This document shows, piece by piece, positions 31,459 through 43,058 of a DNA stretch of 64,000 nt. Numbering within the stretch: the stretch's first letter is position 1; each line of letters starts with the position of its first letter. Source of the stretch: Arbacia lixula (taxonomy: Eukaryota; Echinodermata; Echinoidea; Arbacioida; Arbaciidae); contig OZ022597.1 of NCBI GenBank assembly GCA_963669155.1, forward strand, positions 13,274,826 through 13,338,825, given 5' to 3'. The position numbers and the translations under genes were made by a program. Below the pieces are notes generated by a model. The model did no database searches. It saw only the letters and a list, made by a program, of their open reading frames with translations, and was not told the DNA's origin.

Positions 31459-33433
31459 ATGGATTGCCCATCTGATATGGATTGCTCATCCGATGAGGAA
31501 GGAAACATTTTACCAAACCTTAGCTGCTCAAGAGCAGGAACAGAGCAAAGGTAAGAATATCTATTTTTCTATCAATTTTCTATCTTAATATCTAGAATAC
31601 TTTATCCAACAATCCAGAAAAACAATTTTTAAGAAGTTATCTCTCAGTATGCAGTTTGGAATCAAGGAAAGATTTTTTTTATTTTAAACAGCTCTAAACA
31701 GAAAGAGAAAACTTGAAGGGAAAATATATAGGCTTCCACCTTCCATTCAATCACTGATTGACTCATAATATTAATCATCAAACACATTCTACTTCCTGGA
31801 TCTTTTCATTCTGAAGCAAACTTGTAGCAAGTATGGTCAGAATGGTTTAATTTCTTTTCAACTTAACAGGGGGTGGATATATATGTATTTGTTGCGATTT
31901 TATATGCTTTTTAGCTCACAAATGTTTAAATCCATACTATTTAGCAAATGTTTGATCAAGTTTTGGTTTGTACTTAGCAAGTAAATGGCTTCAAAAGTGA
32001 ACTTAAAGTCTAATCTTTTGTTTTGTTTTGTTTTGTTTTGTATACTACTTCAACACTCTTATCTGATGACAACAAAGAGATAGATCTAGATGACATGCCA
32101 AGCTGCTCTACTGCATGACTTCAGAAAAGGTAGAAATGTATCGCTTTATCTCTAAATTATTGAAGTTTCCAGCTACCACAGATCACTTGTGAGTAACTTT
32201 GAGATTTACTGCAAAATATATCTCCCAAATTAAGTGTTTGGTTATGGGAACCTGGTGGTCCCTGCATCAAGCATATGGGAAATACAAAGTTAAATACTCA
32301 ACAGGTTAACTTACTCTTTTGAACACACGAATCATTGCCAAATTATTAATGAAAGTAAATATGATATTGGAGGAATGACCTTTATTTAGAATATATCTAT
32401 TCCAACGGGACAATTGAAATGTAATGGAGTAACTGAATGTGTCATCTGATTACTGTGATGTGGTATATTGGCCCTCCCATTTCCTGAAACAGGCAAGATA
32501 AGCAAGTTCTTATACATGTATTTCTTTTTCTGGATGTCTTGTACAACATTCCATTTAGATAATAAACTTGAACTGACAGCATTATTATGGATAGGGGGGA
32601 TACTAGGGGAAAAGAATTGGTTATCGATGTCACCCGTAATAGAATATTAAAATGTAAAGGGAATATGTGTTCTATATTATGTTTGCAGAACTGCACGTAT
32701 GAAGTTCAATACACTTTAATAGAATTTGTTTGTTTCTGTCACCAGGTCTCGGCCAGAGTTCATTCAGCAGAATGAACCGAAGCATGTGAAGACAGCCAAC
32801 AGCCAGTTTGAATGTACATGTATGCTCTATCGGGAGAAATGGCATGCCATCAAAGCCAGCAAAGCTTTCTTCAGGGATAGCACAAGTGTAGCTTCACTGA
32901 TGCTATCCACAGCTACCAAGGTAAACGCTGGTGTTCCAGTAGCATGTGACAATGAATTCGCCTTTCTTGTGGATACTTCCAGTCTTGAATTTGACCAGGA
33001 CCTTACATGCGACGAGACCGGCAAATACAAAAAAAACAGTTATTCCCGATGCGAGTTGGCCGTGGATGGTGAACACAACATATTTGGGTTGAAAATGGGT
33101 CCCAAGACTGGTACTGAAAGATACACACTTCTCCGGAGGTATTATTCCCACCGTGATACCTTTGGATTTTTCAGGACAATATATGAGCTACAAAGGGATG
33201 GAGTGCAGAAATGTCCAGTCGTCTTAATACGATATGAGTGGAGAGGACAGAAGACAGCATTAAGAATGACGGCTCATTGTCACTGCAGACAGAATGATAG
33301 CCCCTTCATCCGATCAAAGAAGGCCTTGATTGAAGAACTGAAGAAGCCATCATGTCAGTCAGCACAGAACAAGCTGAACGAGAATTATAAATCTGTCTTT
33401 CGGATTATATCTAAACATACATTGTATGCCTGA
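31459..33433 (+). CDS. Two-exon gene, 259 residues, function unknown
   Basis: Exon 1 (ATG 31459, donor AG|GTAAGAATAT after 31550) encodes an acidic, Cys-containing leader, MDCPSDMDCSSDEEGN. Exon 2 starts after TTTCTGTCACCAG at 32746 and runs to TGA at 33433. The join is in phase and gives TEQRSRPEF. The main part has several Cys/His residues (FECTCMLYREKW, MTAHCHCRQ), a conserved-looking core (KAFFRDSTSVASLML, LVDTSSLEFDQDLTCDETG, YTLLRRYYSHRDTF) and a basic end. From memory it resembles the N-terminal region of long multi-copy invertebrate proteins that carry transposase-like domains further on, but I cannot confirm this. No catalytic domain follows before 36.8 kb. It may be a truncated transposon ORF within 28605-36981 or a small host gene. 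Confidence 0.55.
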
Positions 33434-36400
33434 GTAGCAATGTTAAGTTCATATTAAGTACATGACATAGTTGTTTTATATTTCACTTTTTTTATTGTTT
33501 AATGGATCTTGAGTGGTGTCCATCCATCTGGGATGGTAATGGAGACTTGATGGTTTGATCTTGAGTTTTGACCTTACTTGGAAGGTATATGATGGGGAAC
33601 CCATGCCAGAGTAGAAGGTTACCTCAAGGTCAAGGTACTCTACAGGAAGCATACACTTTTAGTTTTTTTTTTATTGTTGGGGTAGATAACTTCACAATAA
33701 ACCTTAAATGGACCTGTACTTGGTGAAAGCTAGGTCGTAGAAGTACATTTAAATAGGTTAGAGGTCAAATGAGGTCAACTGTATTAAAATTTACAAGCAA
33801 GCACACAAGCTAGGCAGTTAGACACATTATTGGACACATTGTTACACTTGTGACTTGACTGGTTACTAATATTTTTAGTCATTGTGTGCATGAGATTAGT
33901 ATTTGTAGCCTACATCATTTGTTGAAAAGCAGTTTTACTATTTCACTTCATTCTGACTTACTAGTACATGATTTAGCATTTTTAAGAAATGTGCATCTGA
34001 TTACAGACAGTCCATGTACAGACAGTCCATGATAATAAGGAGGGTGACTTTATATCAGCTTACTGGTCTGTCCACTGTCATGCTGCCCACAGTTGTTGTT
34101 TTTTTTTTTTTTTAATCAAATTACTTGTGGAGATATCATTTATGGCATGTTGCTAACCATACTAAAGTCCATGCTTGAAAGCATATTCCAGATCTAATCT
34201 TCAAATTTTGAACACTGATAGAAATGTCTGGTAATTCTAGAGGAGCAGGTTTACAAACAGGAGTAAAGAGCATTCAACAAATAGCAGTTTGATGTAAGTT
34301 TGAATGGAACTTCTATACTCTGTTAAATCATTTCTGCACATTTATGCACAGGTTTTAGACCACCTAATTAAGTTACAGTGTCTTTTGCAATTTTTCCATG
34401 AGCATTCAAACAAAAGCTCAAAATGTGATATATTGCTTTTAATTTATAGATTTCTATAGGGAATAATCAGCCAATATCATAAACTCCTAGCTCCTTGCAT
34501 ACAACCTTTACAACCGTTTCATGAAATTATGCAAAGACTTCATAAAGTTCTACAATTTACTTTGTTTCTTGTAATATTTGTTACTTGTTTTTGCTTGATT
34601 GGTTTTTGTTTATTTTTCACTTCTACTTGATGCCAGGCTGAATATCCCCTGTTATGCATTTAGAGTACTGTCTAAGTCTATGTCATTGCCTCCACCTGAT
34701 ACATGTATCTTTCTTAGCTGGTCAGATCCTTCATGAGTCTCTTAACGTTGGTGACAAGACAGATTGAAGTGAGAACATATTTAGTTTGCCTAATCTTGTT
34801 TAAAGTTCACCAACTCATCAGGTCTGCAGGTGCATGTGTTATTGGTCATTAATGTCAATGTGACAGGAAGGCTTTCTTTTAGTTGAGTTTAAATACTATG
34901 TTTTACTATTCTTTTAATCTTGCCAAGTTATGTAGATCATCAAAGATGGCTTTTGTTTCTGTGTTTGATATCTTAATGCCTCTGCCACTTGGTAAAGGCA
35001 GAGGCATTTTCATGCTTATTGTTCAATTTTTTGACTGTTAGAAAGTAGTTAACTTATAATATTCAACTGGACGATCACTAAATTATAATAACAGCATGGT
35101 GATTTTGGTATGGGGGAGGGGAGTAGTGGTGGCATCAAAGTTGCAATAAATGAAAAGGGAAAGCCCCCATTTGGGAGTGCAGGGTGGTAGAGGGGCTCTT
35201 GCAGTTTGCATTGTCACATATTTTTTTCTCTATGTATTAATTAGTCACTTTGCCCAAGCCAGAGCAATGTATATGCCCCCCCCCCCCTCCCTCTAACCTA
35301 CACCACTGCAGTAATTGCATATAACAAGTGACACATTTTCTTGATAACTTGTGAGATAAAATGAGATCTAACAGCATAGAGTTAATATAATTCTATGGAT
35401 CAAACATATACATGTGTGCATTGAGCATTATTGTAGCCAGGGGATGGGAGGGGGGCACATTGTGTCCCCTAGAGTCCTCCTGCACCTTAAGAGCATTTTC
35501 TAGTAAATTTGCTGACCTTTTCTAAAATTGTATAGGAAACAATTTGATGCATAACCATGATAACTTTGGTATGCCCGTCTTGCCTGATATCTTTTGTTGC
35601 CATGTCAACCATAATTGGCAGCCATGCCAAACAGAAAGGTTGTTTTTTTTTCTCTAATACCATTTCATTTGACAATGAATCCTTGGGTTTTACTGCTTCA
35701 GTTTTCTCAAGGGTCTAAATATGAAGTTATAATTTTTGAAAGGGTTATAAATAATTGTACATGTGTATATGATTTTCCCTTTTCTCTTGTGAAGAAAACA
35801 TTATACAATCGATATGAAATAATTTTGATAAAAGAATTTTAAGTTGTATACAGAAAAGAACAATTTTAGCCCATTTTATTTATTTCTTTATGTTCCGAAT
35901 AACACCCCACTTTTTGACCTTTCCAAACATCAACCTCATTGAATCAAACTTAATGGCAAACATGAAAGTATAACTTGTGATGACGGACAAACTTGATTGC
36001 ATGCAGCAGGAATCCCTTTGTTTTGGTTTACTTTTTCTTGTTGATGTTTTATGCGTTAAAATGAAACTTTCATGTTCTACTTTTCTGCAAATAAATGTGA
36101 TGAAATAATCACTGAAACTTTTGATGGCGAGTTCTGTGCACAATTTGTCCTTGTCGGTGTATGACGAGTAGAAAATACAGTCATGGCAGGGAGGAGGTGA
36201 CATTAAAAGAAAATAGCTCGAAATTCTATTAAAAAGCACAATTGATATTAAACAACAACTATTTAGGTCGAATGGTCAGACAAACAGAGCTGAATAGCAC
36301 TGGACCAACTTGGGGAGTAGCTGAAATTGATAACTGCAATGGTACGATGTGATGATATATCTATAGACCAAGGGTCATTGGACAAACTTAAGTCTGGATA

Positions 36401-36765
36401 AAACTAAACGGCTTGCCATGGATTAATTACGTAGGCCTCTAAAACAATGAATAGGGGCGGCGCCAGGATATTTTGAAGGGGGGGGGGGACCCATACACGA
36501 CTACGTTTTAAATTGGAAAATAAGGGTATATTACAATTACATAACTCGTACAGCCCTCTTTTTCCCCGTGTCTTTTTTACGCCTTTATATAAACAAAACA
36601 AAAAAATATGGAGGTATTATATAGTTCCATTACCCAGTCCTTCCTTTCCCCATCATGCTTTATTTTTTTTTCCTTGTTCAGCCTTGTTCTTCTCTCTCTC
36701 TCTCTCTCTCCTTTTCTCCTCCCCCTGCTCCCTATAAGGGCGCCGGCCCCTACGTCTTAAATGGT
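33434..36765. other. AT-rich DNA, no gene seen
   Basis: It contains a perfect 12-bp-stem hairpin at 34975-35008 (AATGCCTCTGCC / GGCAGAGGCATT), a C run at 35275-35286, G runs at 35448-35456 and 36478-36488, and (CT)n at 36693-36710. Short ORFs (35487, 35615, 35880, 36513) are unsupported. Confidence 0.6.
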
Positions 36766-37378
36766 TTTAGAATGATTTTACCCGATGCTTCGTAATTTGA
36801 AGGTACCTTTTTCATAAATGTTCACGTAAAGAATTAGTCTTATGTCAATGACCACCATTACAAAAAATAACATTTTTTCCACCTGATTTACCCGACCTTT
36901 CGTAGATAAAGGGGCTGTTTTCACGAAAGGTCGGGTTACGCGATAACGCGGCCCGACACGAAGACCCGATGGTTCGAAGTACATACATGGATGTAAGCCA
37001 ATTGGCGATAACGAACATGAATGAATGAAGTGTAATAAATAAAGCTCACGTAAGAAATAAGTAGAGAGTCCAATGATGATGTGTGATGATGTCAACGAAA
37101 GAAGGGGCTCACGCTATGGATGATGATGCGGAGACTTTTGAGTCGCGACTTCAGGAACGTGGCTGAAGAGCCGTGAAGTCTCCTGTCGGGAGGCACGTGT
37201 TGTCTCGTACCGGAGCGAAATTCTGGGAGATGCTGACTCGAACCAAGATGATGCGGGAGTGATGATATATGATACGGTCTTTAGGCCCATGTGTGCCCGA
37301 CCGTATCGTCGCTCGGTGGAAATTTCCGTTCACTACCATCGGGGCATTACACAATACCAATCAAATAATATAAATATA

Positions 37379-37832
37379 CAGGGTGTCCCAGAAAAAAGGA
37401 AACCCGTTTTTCGAGCTCGATAACGTAATCATAAAATACCATATTATTATAAAAATAACAGCAATATCGAGAATAAAGTATCTTCTTTCGTTTGGTACCA
37501 AATTCACGACGAATTGTTCACGCATGACTGATTTCAAGCAATTGCAAGTGCTCGGTGTCAGAAACGTTTTGCGCAGAATAATGAATGCTGTTTGCACTAC
37601 GTCGATGCTTCCTTACAAATTTTGACCGTTTGTCCTGCGTAAATTGATTTTGACAATTATTTTTTAAGCACCTGTTGCTCCTCAACGCATGACTCTTATC
37701 TATCATGTAAGGTGTCAAATGAAAGAGGAAACACCATGCTTTCTAATGATGTGTATAATATTCCATGATTTTGTTCAGTCAACTAGAGAAATAAAAAAGA
37801 ATCTCGGTTTCCTTTTTTTCTGGGACACACTG
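37379..37832. mobile_element. mariner-like MITE
   Basis: The ends CAGGGTGTCCCAGAAAAAAG and CTTTTTTTCTGGGACACACTG are inverted and flanked by TA (37377-37378 and 37833-37834). CAGGGTGTCCC is a widespread mariner-type terminus. 454 bp with no transposase; the 80-codon frame at 37383 is not recognisable. Confidence 0.85.
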
Positions 37833-37834
37833 TA

Positions 37835-38459
37835 TAATTAATAATAAATACTTTGATGATGATGAGATACGCTGAGCGATGGTATAGCTAGACAAAGGAC
37901 CACTAGAATAGCGTTGAAGTGCACGCACGTAGGCAACGATGCGCGATAGGTTGAAATAACGCACGTGACAGAATACATATTTAACAACAAACAATAGAAT
38001 TCCGTAACGTGGAAAATTACTGGTAGAACACAAGGCAAACGTACATGGAAAAATACAGAGCATGAAAATGAAGAGTGACTGATGAGTCACGACAGCAGCT
38101 TTGAAACAGAGTGACTTTTTTTCTCACCACGAGGAAATTACCAATACCCACCAAGAGGGGGCGTTTTAACGAAATACTTGTATGAGTCACAGGTGAAGAG
38201 AATGATCGAGAATGCAGCAAGAAGGAAGCTTGACAGAAATTTGACAGCACTAACACAAACAAACGACGCTGACTAAAAGATGAATTTAATTTTGTTTTTT
38301 TTCCCTGGGCTCTCCCTCACATCATTCCTCCTCCTTCCCCGCCCCCCTTCCCTCCTCCGCCCCCTCCACTCCTCCGCCCCCTCCCCTCCCCCACCCCTCT
38401 TCCACCTCACCCTGTTTCTTTCCTATCCCCTAAACATTTCGCCTTTTCTCCACCGTTAA
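37835..38459. other. Unassigned DNA with C-rich tract
   Basis: 37835-38290 holds no recognised feature; reverse ORFs at 37779-38090 and 38017-38262 have no family match. 38300-38450 is C/T-rich low complexity. Confidence 0.5.
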
Positions 38460-38956
38460 GGGAAAGTCCACCCTGAAGTCAAATTGATTTTAATGAAAGC
38501 AAAAACATGAAAGAATCATATAAGTGAAAGTTTTGACGAAAATCTGTCAAAGGATAAGAAAGTTATGATTTTGATTTGTGGACTTCACTTGCGAGATGTA
38601 GTATTTTTGTGTGTGAAAAAGTTTATTTTCTCAAAATGACCATGTTACCTGTGCATTTGATATATCATCAAACATAATGTTCTCACACTCATACCCCTAT
38701 GAAAAAGATTTATTCCTTCATCAAAAAGCGGGAAAGGGGGAATTTATGGGGAAAATATTACACAACAATATGGGAGAGCATCTCGCAGGCATGGGCGGTT
38801 TGGGGTTGGGGGACACAATATCAAATGTCCCCCACTATCTTAGGTCTTGAACAGGTGCGTACTTAGGAAGTTTCGGGTTGGGATTTCCACCCCCCCTCAG
38901 AAGTTATCCCCCCCTGTTTTTTTTCTGAATGTATTTTTTCATTTATTTCATATTAA

Positions 38957-39473
38957 AGACAGCCTGTCCCTTTTTCAGATCATCACAAAACCATCGAAAC
39001 ATTGGCAAATATAGAGAAGTGTTTAGCAAGCTGTATATTCATAATTTGAAACTGATACGTAGTGTAAAATTCAAATAATGCACGTAAACAACGTCTGATT
39101 AATAGTCTTTACCTCAGGCTCTTAGCAGTTTATGTTGAAATATCTGCTTTATTTATTAATCTGTTTATTAAATTATGAAACGCATTATGAAAAAATTGTT
39201 CTATAGAAGGAATCACCTCCAAAGTTTGGTAATTACTCATAAAATTATAATTTCACACAAGCATAATAACCACATAGATACTGTAACAAAGACTAATACT
39301 TTTTTCGTAGTACGAAAAAAGTCGGTTTAAAATTTAACGGCTGAAATTTTTACATTATACAGAAAGCTTCAACATGCTATATTCTTAGAAATGGTCTTGA
39401 ATCACACTTTCTTCAATTTACGATCGTGATAGACGATTTCAAATTATAAGCTTGCAAAAGGGACGGACAATCT
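38957..39473 (-). mobile_element. TTAA element, family G, copy 2
   Basis: Reverse orientation relative to 8383-8917, flanked by TTAA (38953-38956 and 39474-39477). It retains TTTTTTCGTACTACGAAAAAA. G and C runs follow at 39503-39519 and 39627-39647. Confidence 0.9.
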
Positions 39474-39747
39474 TTAATATATCATTGTTATTATCATTTA
39501 ATGGGGGGGGGGGGGGGGGTGTTAAGGAGGTTAACCCCACCCCCACCCCATTTCCGTATCCTTCTCTTTTTTAAATAGTTATATTTATATATTTTTTTTC
39601 CCTTTTGCTTGTGTCTCGGTCGTTACCCCCCCCCCCCCCCCCCCCCTTATTGAGAGCACTTTCAGAGACTGGGCGGGATCAAGAAATTATGGAAATTCTT
39701 ACTTGAAAATATCGTATATAGTTTATCCTTCGACGGATTCTCCTTAA

Positions 39748-40395
39748 AGGGCCCCTGTCATCAAAATATATGTTGACTTCTGTTGATGCAGCTTAATATG
39801 TATATAACAAAATCACTAACTGTTCAATGGAATTATGTGTCCTTTATTTTAAAATAATTTTTCAATATTTTTTCTCAGCACTGATAAGCCCCGCCTCCAA
39901 AAAAATCCTCCAACTCAAGATTCCCCCTGTGACATCATCAAAGGTAGAAATTAGCAGGATAATAGACATAAATTATGCACAAACTAAACATTGCAATGAC
40001 CACCTGCAAGTGCTTATAATAGCATCACATAGCTAGCACATTTCTGACATAAGAAAACGAATATTCCCACATGAAAGGTTGTTAGATGGTACATGTATTG
40101 TGTGAAGACATGTGGTGCTCTTGTGGGCAGGTGGAGGTAGTCATTGCAATGTTCAATTTGTGCATAAATTCTACTTATTATTATCCTGCTTATTTCTACC
40201 TTTGATGATGTCACAGGGGGAATCTTGAGTTGGAGGATATTTTGGAGGCGGGGCTTATCAGTGCTGAGAAAAAAATAGAGAAAAATTATTTTAAAATATA
40301 GGACACATATTTCCATTGAACAGTTAGTGATTTTGTTATGTACATGTTATGTTGCATCAACAGAAGTCAACATGTATTTTGATGACAGGGGACCT
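39748..40395. mobile_element. TTAA foldback element, family D, copy 2
   Basis: The ends AGGGCCCCTGTCATCAAAAT and GATGACAGGGGACCT are flanked by TTAA (39744-39747 and 40396-40399). It splits the right arm of E copy 3. The ORFs at 39827 and 40014 are mirror images from its two arms. Confidence 0.92.
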
Positions 40396-40489
40396 TTAAA
40401 CCTCCTCTGAAGGCTCTGATATATGTTTCTTTCACGTTTCTGCCTTTATTTAAACCAATTTCACATAAGGGTGAACTTTACCTTTAACT

Positions 40490-41035
40490 TGCTCCTCTTT
40501 CTCTTCCCGGTCACTTTTTTTACCCCTGTCTTCGTTCTCTCACAAACTGCCCTACCGCGTTTTCCCTCCCACTTCCTTTGATCTATTTTTACTCTCTGAA
40601 GGTCTCTTCACGTCCATCCTCTCCCTAACCAGAAATTTTATTTTCACTTTTCGGTTCTTCACCGTCTGAGACCACTCCCCATTCCCGACAAAATAACTCA
40701 TCCATTTCTTTTGAAGTCACACCCCACCTCCCCCCCCCCCCACACACACACACCGCTCCTCGGCTTCTAACCCTAACCCAAAGTGGAAAATGAAAAAAAA
40801 AAAACGAAAAATGATATCACATATTCAAATAAAAAACTGGATGAATAAGGTACTGCTTTTTCCTAACACTGGTGTATAAAACGGTTTTTAAAATGAATGA
40901 ATTAATAAATTGATAAATAAATGTTGATTTTACACATTTCTTTTTGTTGGAAACATTGCCAATTTTTGTTTATTAACCCCCCCCCCCCTCGAATTTTCTC
41001 TATTTGAAGCATGACGGGTATCGTCACTAGTCACG
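40490..41035. other. Unassigned CT- and AT-rich DNA
   Basis: Pyrimidine-rich 40490-40760 with C and CA runs, then AT-rich. No exon found. Confidence 0.5.
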
Positions 41036-41038
41036 TCT

Positions 41039-41152
41039 GGGGGTCATATTCATGAAAGTTTACTTGCCTAGTTGGTTACTAGTTACTACAATGCATTTCA
41101 ATGCACTTAAGTAACTAACTAGGCTTAGTAAGGTTTCATGAATGTGGCCCCT
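41039..41152. mobile_element. Short foldback MITE, family J, copy 1
   Basis: GGGGTCATATTCATGAAAG pairs with TTTCATGAATGTGGCCCC. The same outer blocks lie around element H3 at 61079-61577. Confidence 0.7.
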
Positions 41153-41154
41153 GT

Positions 41155-41830
41155 CAAGTAGAAAGAAGAAATAAGTACATGTAGGTAGATTAATGTTGGT
41201 ATCTGGATAGATATACACATAGGAACGGAGAAAAATTAGATGGATAGATAAGGAGGTATAAATAGGTAGATTATAGGAAGAAGACGGTATGTGTAGATAG
41301 AAATAATACATGGGCAGTTCATGCGTAGATTGATATATCTGAACAGATAATACATGTGTAGATAGAAATGTATAGAGTTAAGAAGATTAACGTGGGATGT
41401 ATCTTGAAAGATATAGATAGGAGCGATAAGAGATTGGTAGGTTGGCAGAAAGCTAAAAAAGTACATTGTAGGTAGATCACTATTATGTACGGGTGTACCT
41501 TGATTGCTATTTTATGTAATTGTAGGTAGAAATAGAGATAGAAATGGATAGAACTATAAATACATGTATGGCCTAGTAGAAAAAGTGTGGGTAGATTGGG
41601 ACGGTAGAGAGATAGAGGTAGGTCAACTATTCATTGGATGTATATGCAGGTAGAAAGGTATAGATATAAGATAGGACTGGAAGAGTAAACAAGGTTGGAG
41701 TATAAGTCAGTGGAAATGCACATAGATGTAGGTAGGTATAGTTGTATAGATAGACAAGCAAGACGATAGATAATACATGTAATTTCCATGTACATGAGTG
41801 TATCTAGATAGGCATACGTAGTGTTGGAAG
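41155..41830. repeat. Degenerate TAGATAGG-rich array
   Basis: Dozens of GTAGATAG, TAGGTAGA and GATAGATA words over about 675 bp without a fixed period, resembling an old GATA-type microsatellite. Reverse frames at 41060-41466 read through it and are artefacts. Confidence 0.7.
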
Positions 41831-42244
41831 AAATCTATTTTTCAGTACCGGTACACCCAACTAACTAGTCAACTCCCTGGACTGTATTTAGCAATCCGCC
41901 GACAACGAACGTTGGTGGCGCATCACATACAAAAAATGTTCACCCTGGATTTTTTTTTTTCGGGCAGACAGATTCGTGGAGTCGCGCAACCAGTGGTCTG
42001 GCGCGGTGTGCGTACTATGTCAATCAGTGGTGTAATGTGTGTGGGAGAAGAGGCGGACAATAAAATACAGCCAGTATCTGGACTACCAATTAACCCAAAC
42101 ACATCCTCACAGCCTCAGACACACATACACTTACCCATACACAATCACTAACCCACGCTTATATTCATATACACAGCCACTCACAGACACCACTCATGAA
42201 CACAGACTATACTAGTAGTGACTGCAAAGCCAGCGAGCTTTCAA

Positions 42245-42680
42245 CGGGAAAGTCCACCCTGAAGTTAAGTTGGTTTTTACAAAAGCAGAAGCTATTTTAT
42301 TAGTAAAGGATTGACAAAAGTCCGTCAAATGATAAGAAGTTATGATCTTTGAAGGTTTGATTTTTTTTTTTTATGTCTCATGCAAGGTGCTCTCCCATAT
42401 GATGTGTGTGCTGTATGATTCCATGAATTGCTTTTTCTGTTTTTGATGAAAGAATGAAATGGTATGTGTCTAAAAACATGTGTCTAACGACTATCATTCG
42501 ATATGAACATTTTCAAAAAATGAGTATACAACATATGGGAGAGTATCTGGCACAGGACATCATAAAATAAAAACATTAAACAATTTTAACTTTCTTACTG
42601 TTTGACAGATTTTCATCAAACCTTCATTAATACGATTGTTTCCATGTTTGTGCTTCTGAACTTCAGGGTACACTTTCCCT
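42245..42680. mobile_element. TTAA foldback element, family E, copy 4
   Basis: The left end GGGAAAGTCCACCCTGAAG pairs with the right end TTCAGGGTACACTTTCCCT, then TTAA (42681-42684). The left flank is TCAA, a possible mutated site. It lies just beyond the RPL36A 3' end. Confidence 0.8.
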
Positions 42681-42823
42681 TTAATGACCAGGATAAACTC
42701 AAACTCCGCTTTGCACATATGCTACAACTTCTCCTATCCCCTCACATCACCTAATCCTTTCCATCACACAAGCGCAAAACACGAAGAGATCCAGAATGCA
42801 TCAAGTGACGTAGAATCTGCAAA

Positions 42824-42829
42824 TTTATT
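42824..42829 (-). terminator. Candidate polyadenylation signal of RPL36A
   Basis: AATAAA on the minus strand, about 230 bp after the stop codon, and the only AATAAA I found in that interval. Use is inferred. Confidence 0.4.
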
Positions 42830-43058
42830 CACAGTTATTCGGACGTTGGCAGACAGTGAGAAGAATCTTTCATGGTGAGATGGTGAGAGTTTGCTTCCAT
42901 ATGAGAATATGGAAACTGGCTCTGCTCTTCCTGACAGAGTCTTGTGTCTTGTCAGTGATACGGCTCTGTCGTGAGTGGTACGGCAGGGGGTCTTGAAGGA
43001 GGCGAGTCGTCTTCAGACGGGGTGTCTTGAGTGGGTTCTCTAGGATAAGCAGGAGCAT

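Larger units (their letters stand above)
28605..36981. mobile_element. Candidate 8.4-kb DNA transposon with 95-bp inverted ends
   Basis: Left 28605-28700 and right 36886-36981, read inward, are nearly identical (TACTTCGAACCATCGGGTCT at both ends, then GGGCCGCGTTATCGCGTAAC). Inside each end the 15-bp motif ACCCGACCTTTCGT repeats in both orientations, also at 28755-28800 and 36780-36800. I see no clean target duplication. The enclosed unknown gene (31459-33433) is the only good coding region. It could instead be two inverted copies of a smaller repeat. Confidence 0.5.
38460..40483. mobile_element. TTAA foldback element, family E, copy 3 (multiply interrupted)
   Basis: The left end GGGAAAGTCCACCCTGAAG follows TTAA (38456-38459). 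The right end GGGTGAACTTTACC is followed by TTAA (40484-40487). The body is split at about 38811-39690 by a G/C-run repeat that itself contains element G2, and at 39748-40395 by D2. Confidence 0.75.

Noticed and set aside
37383-37718. ORFs within the mariner-like MITE
   Set aside because: No DDE residues or helix-turn-helix; the element is too short to encode a transposase.
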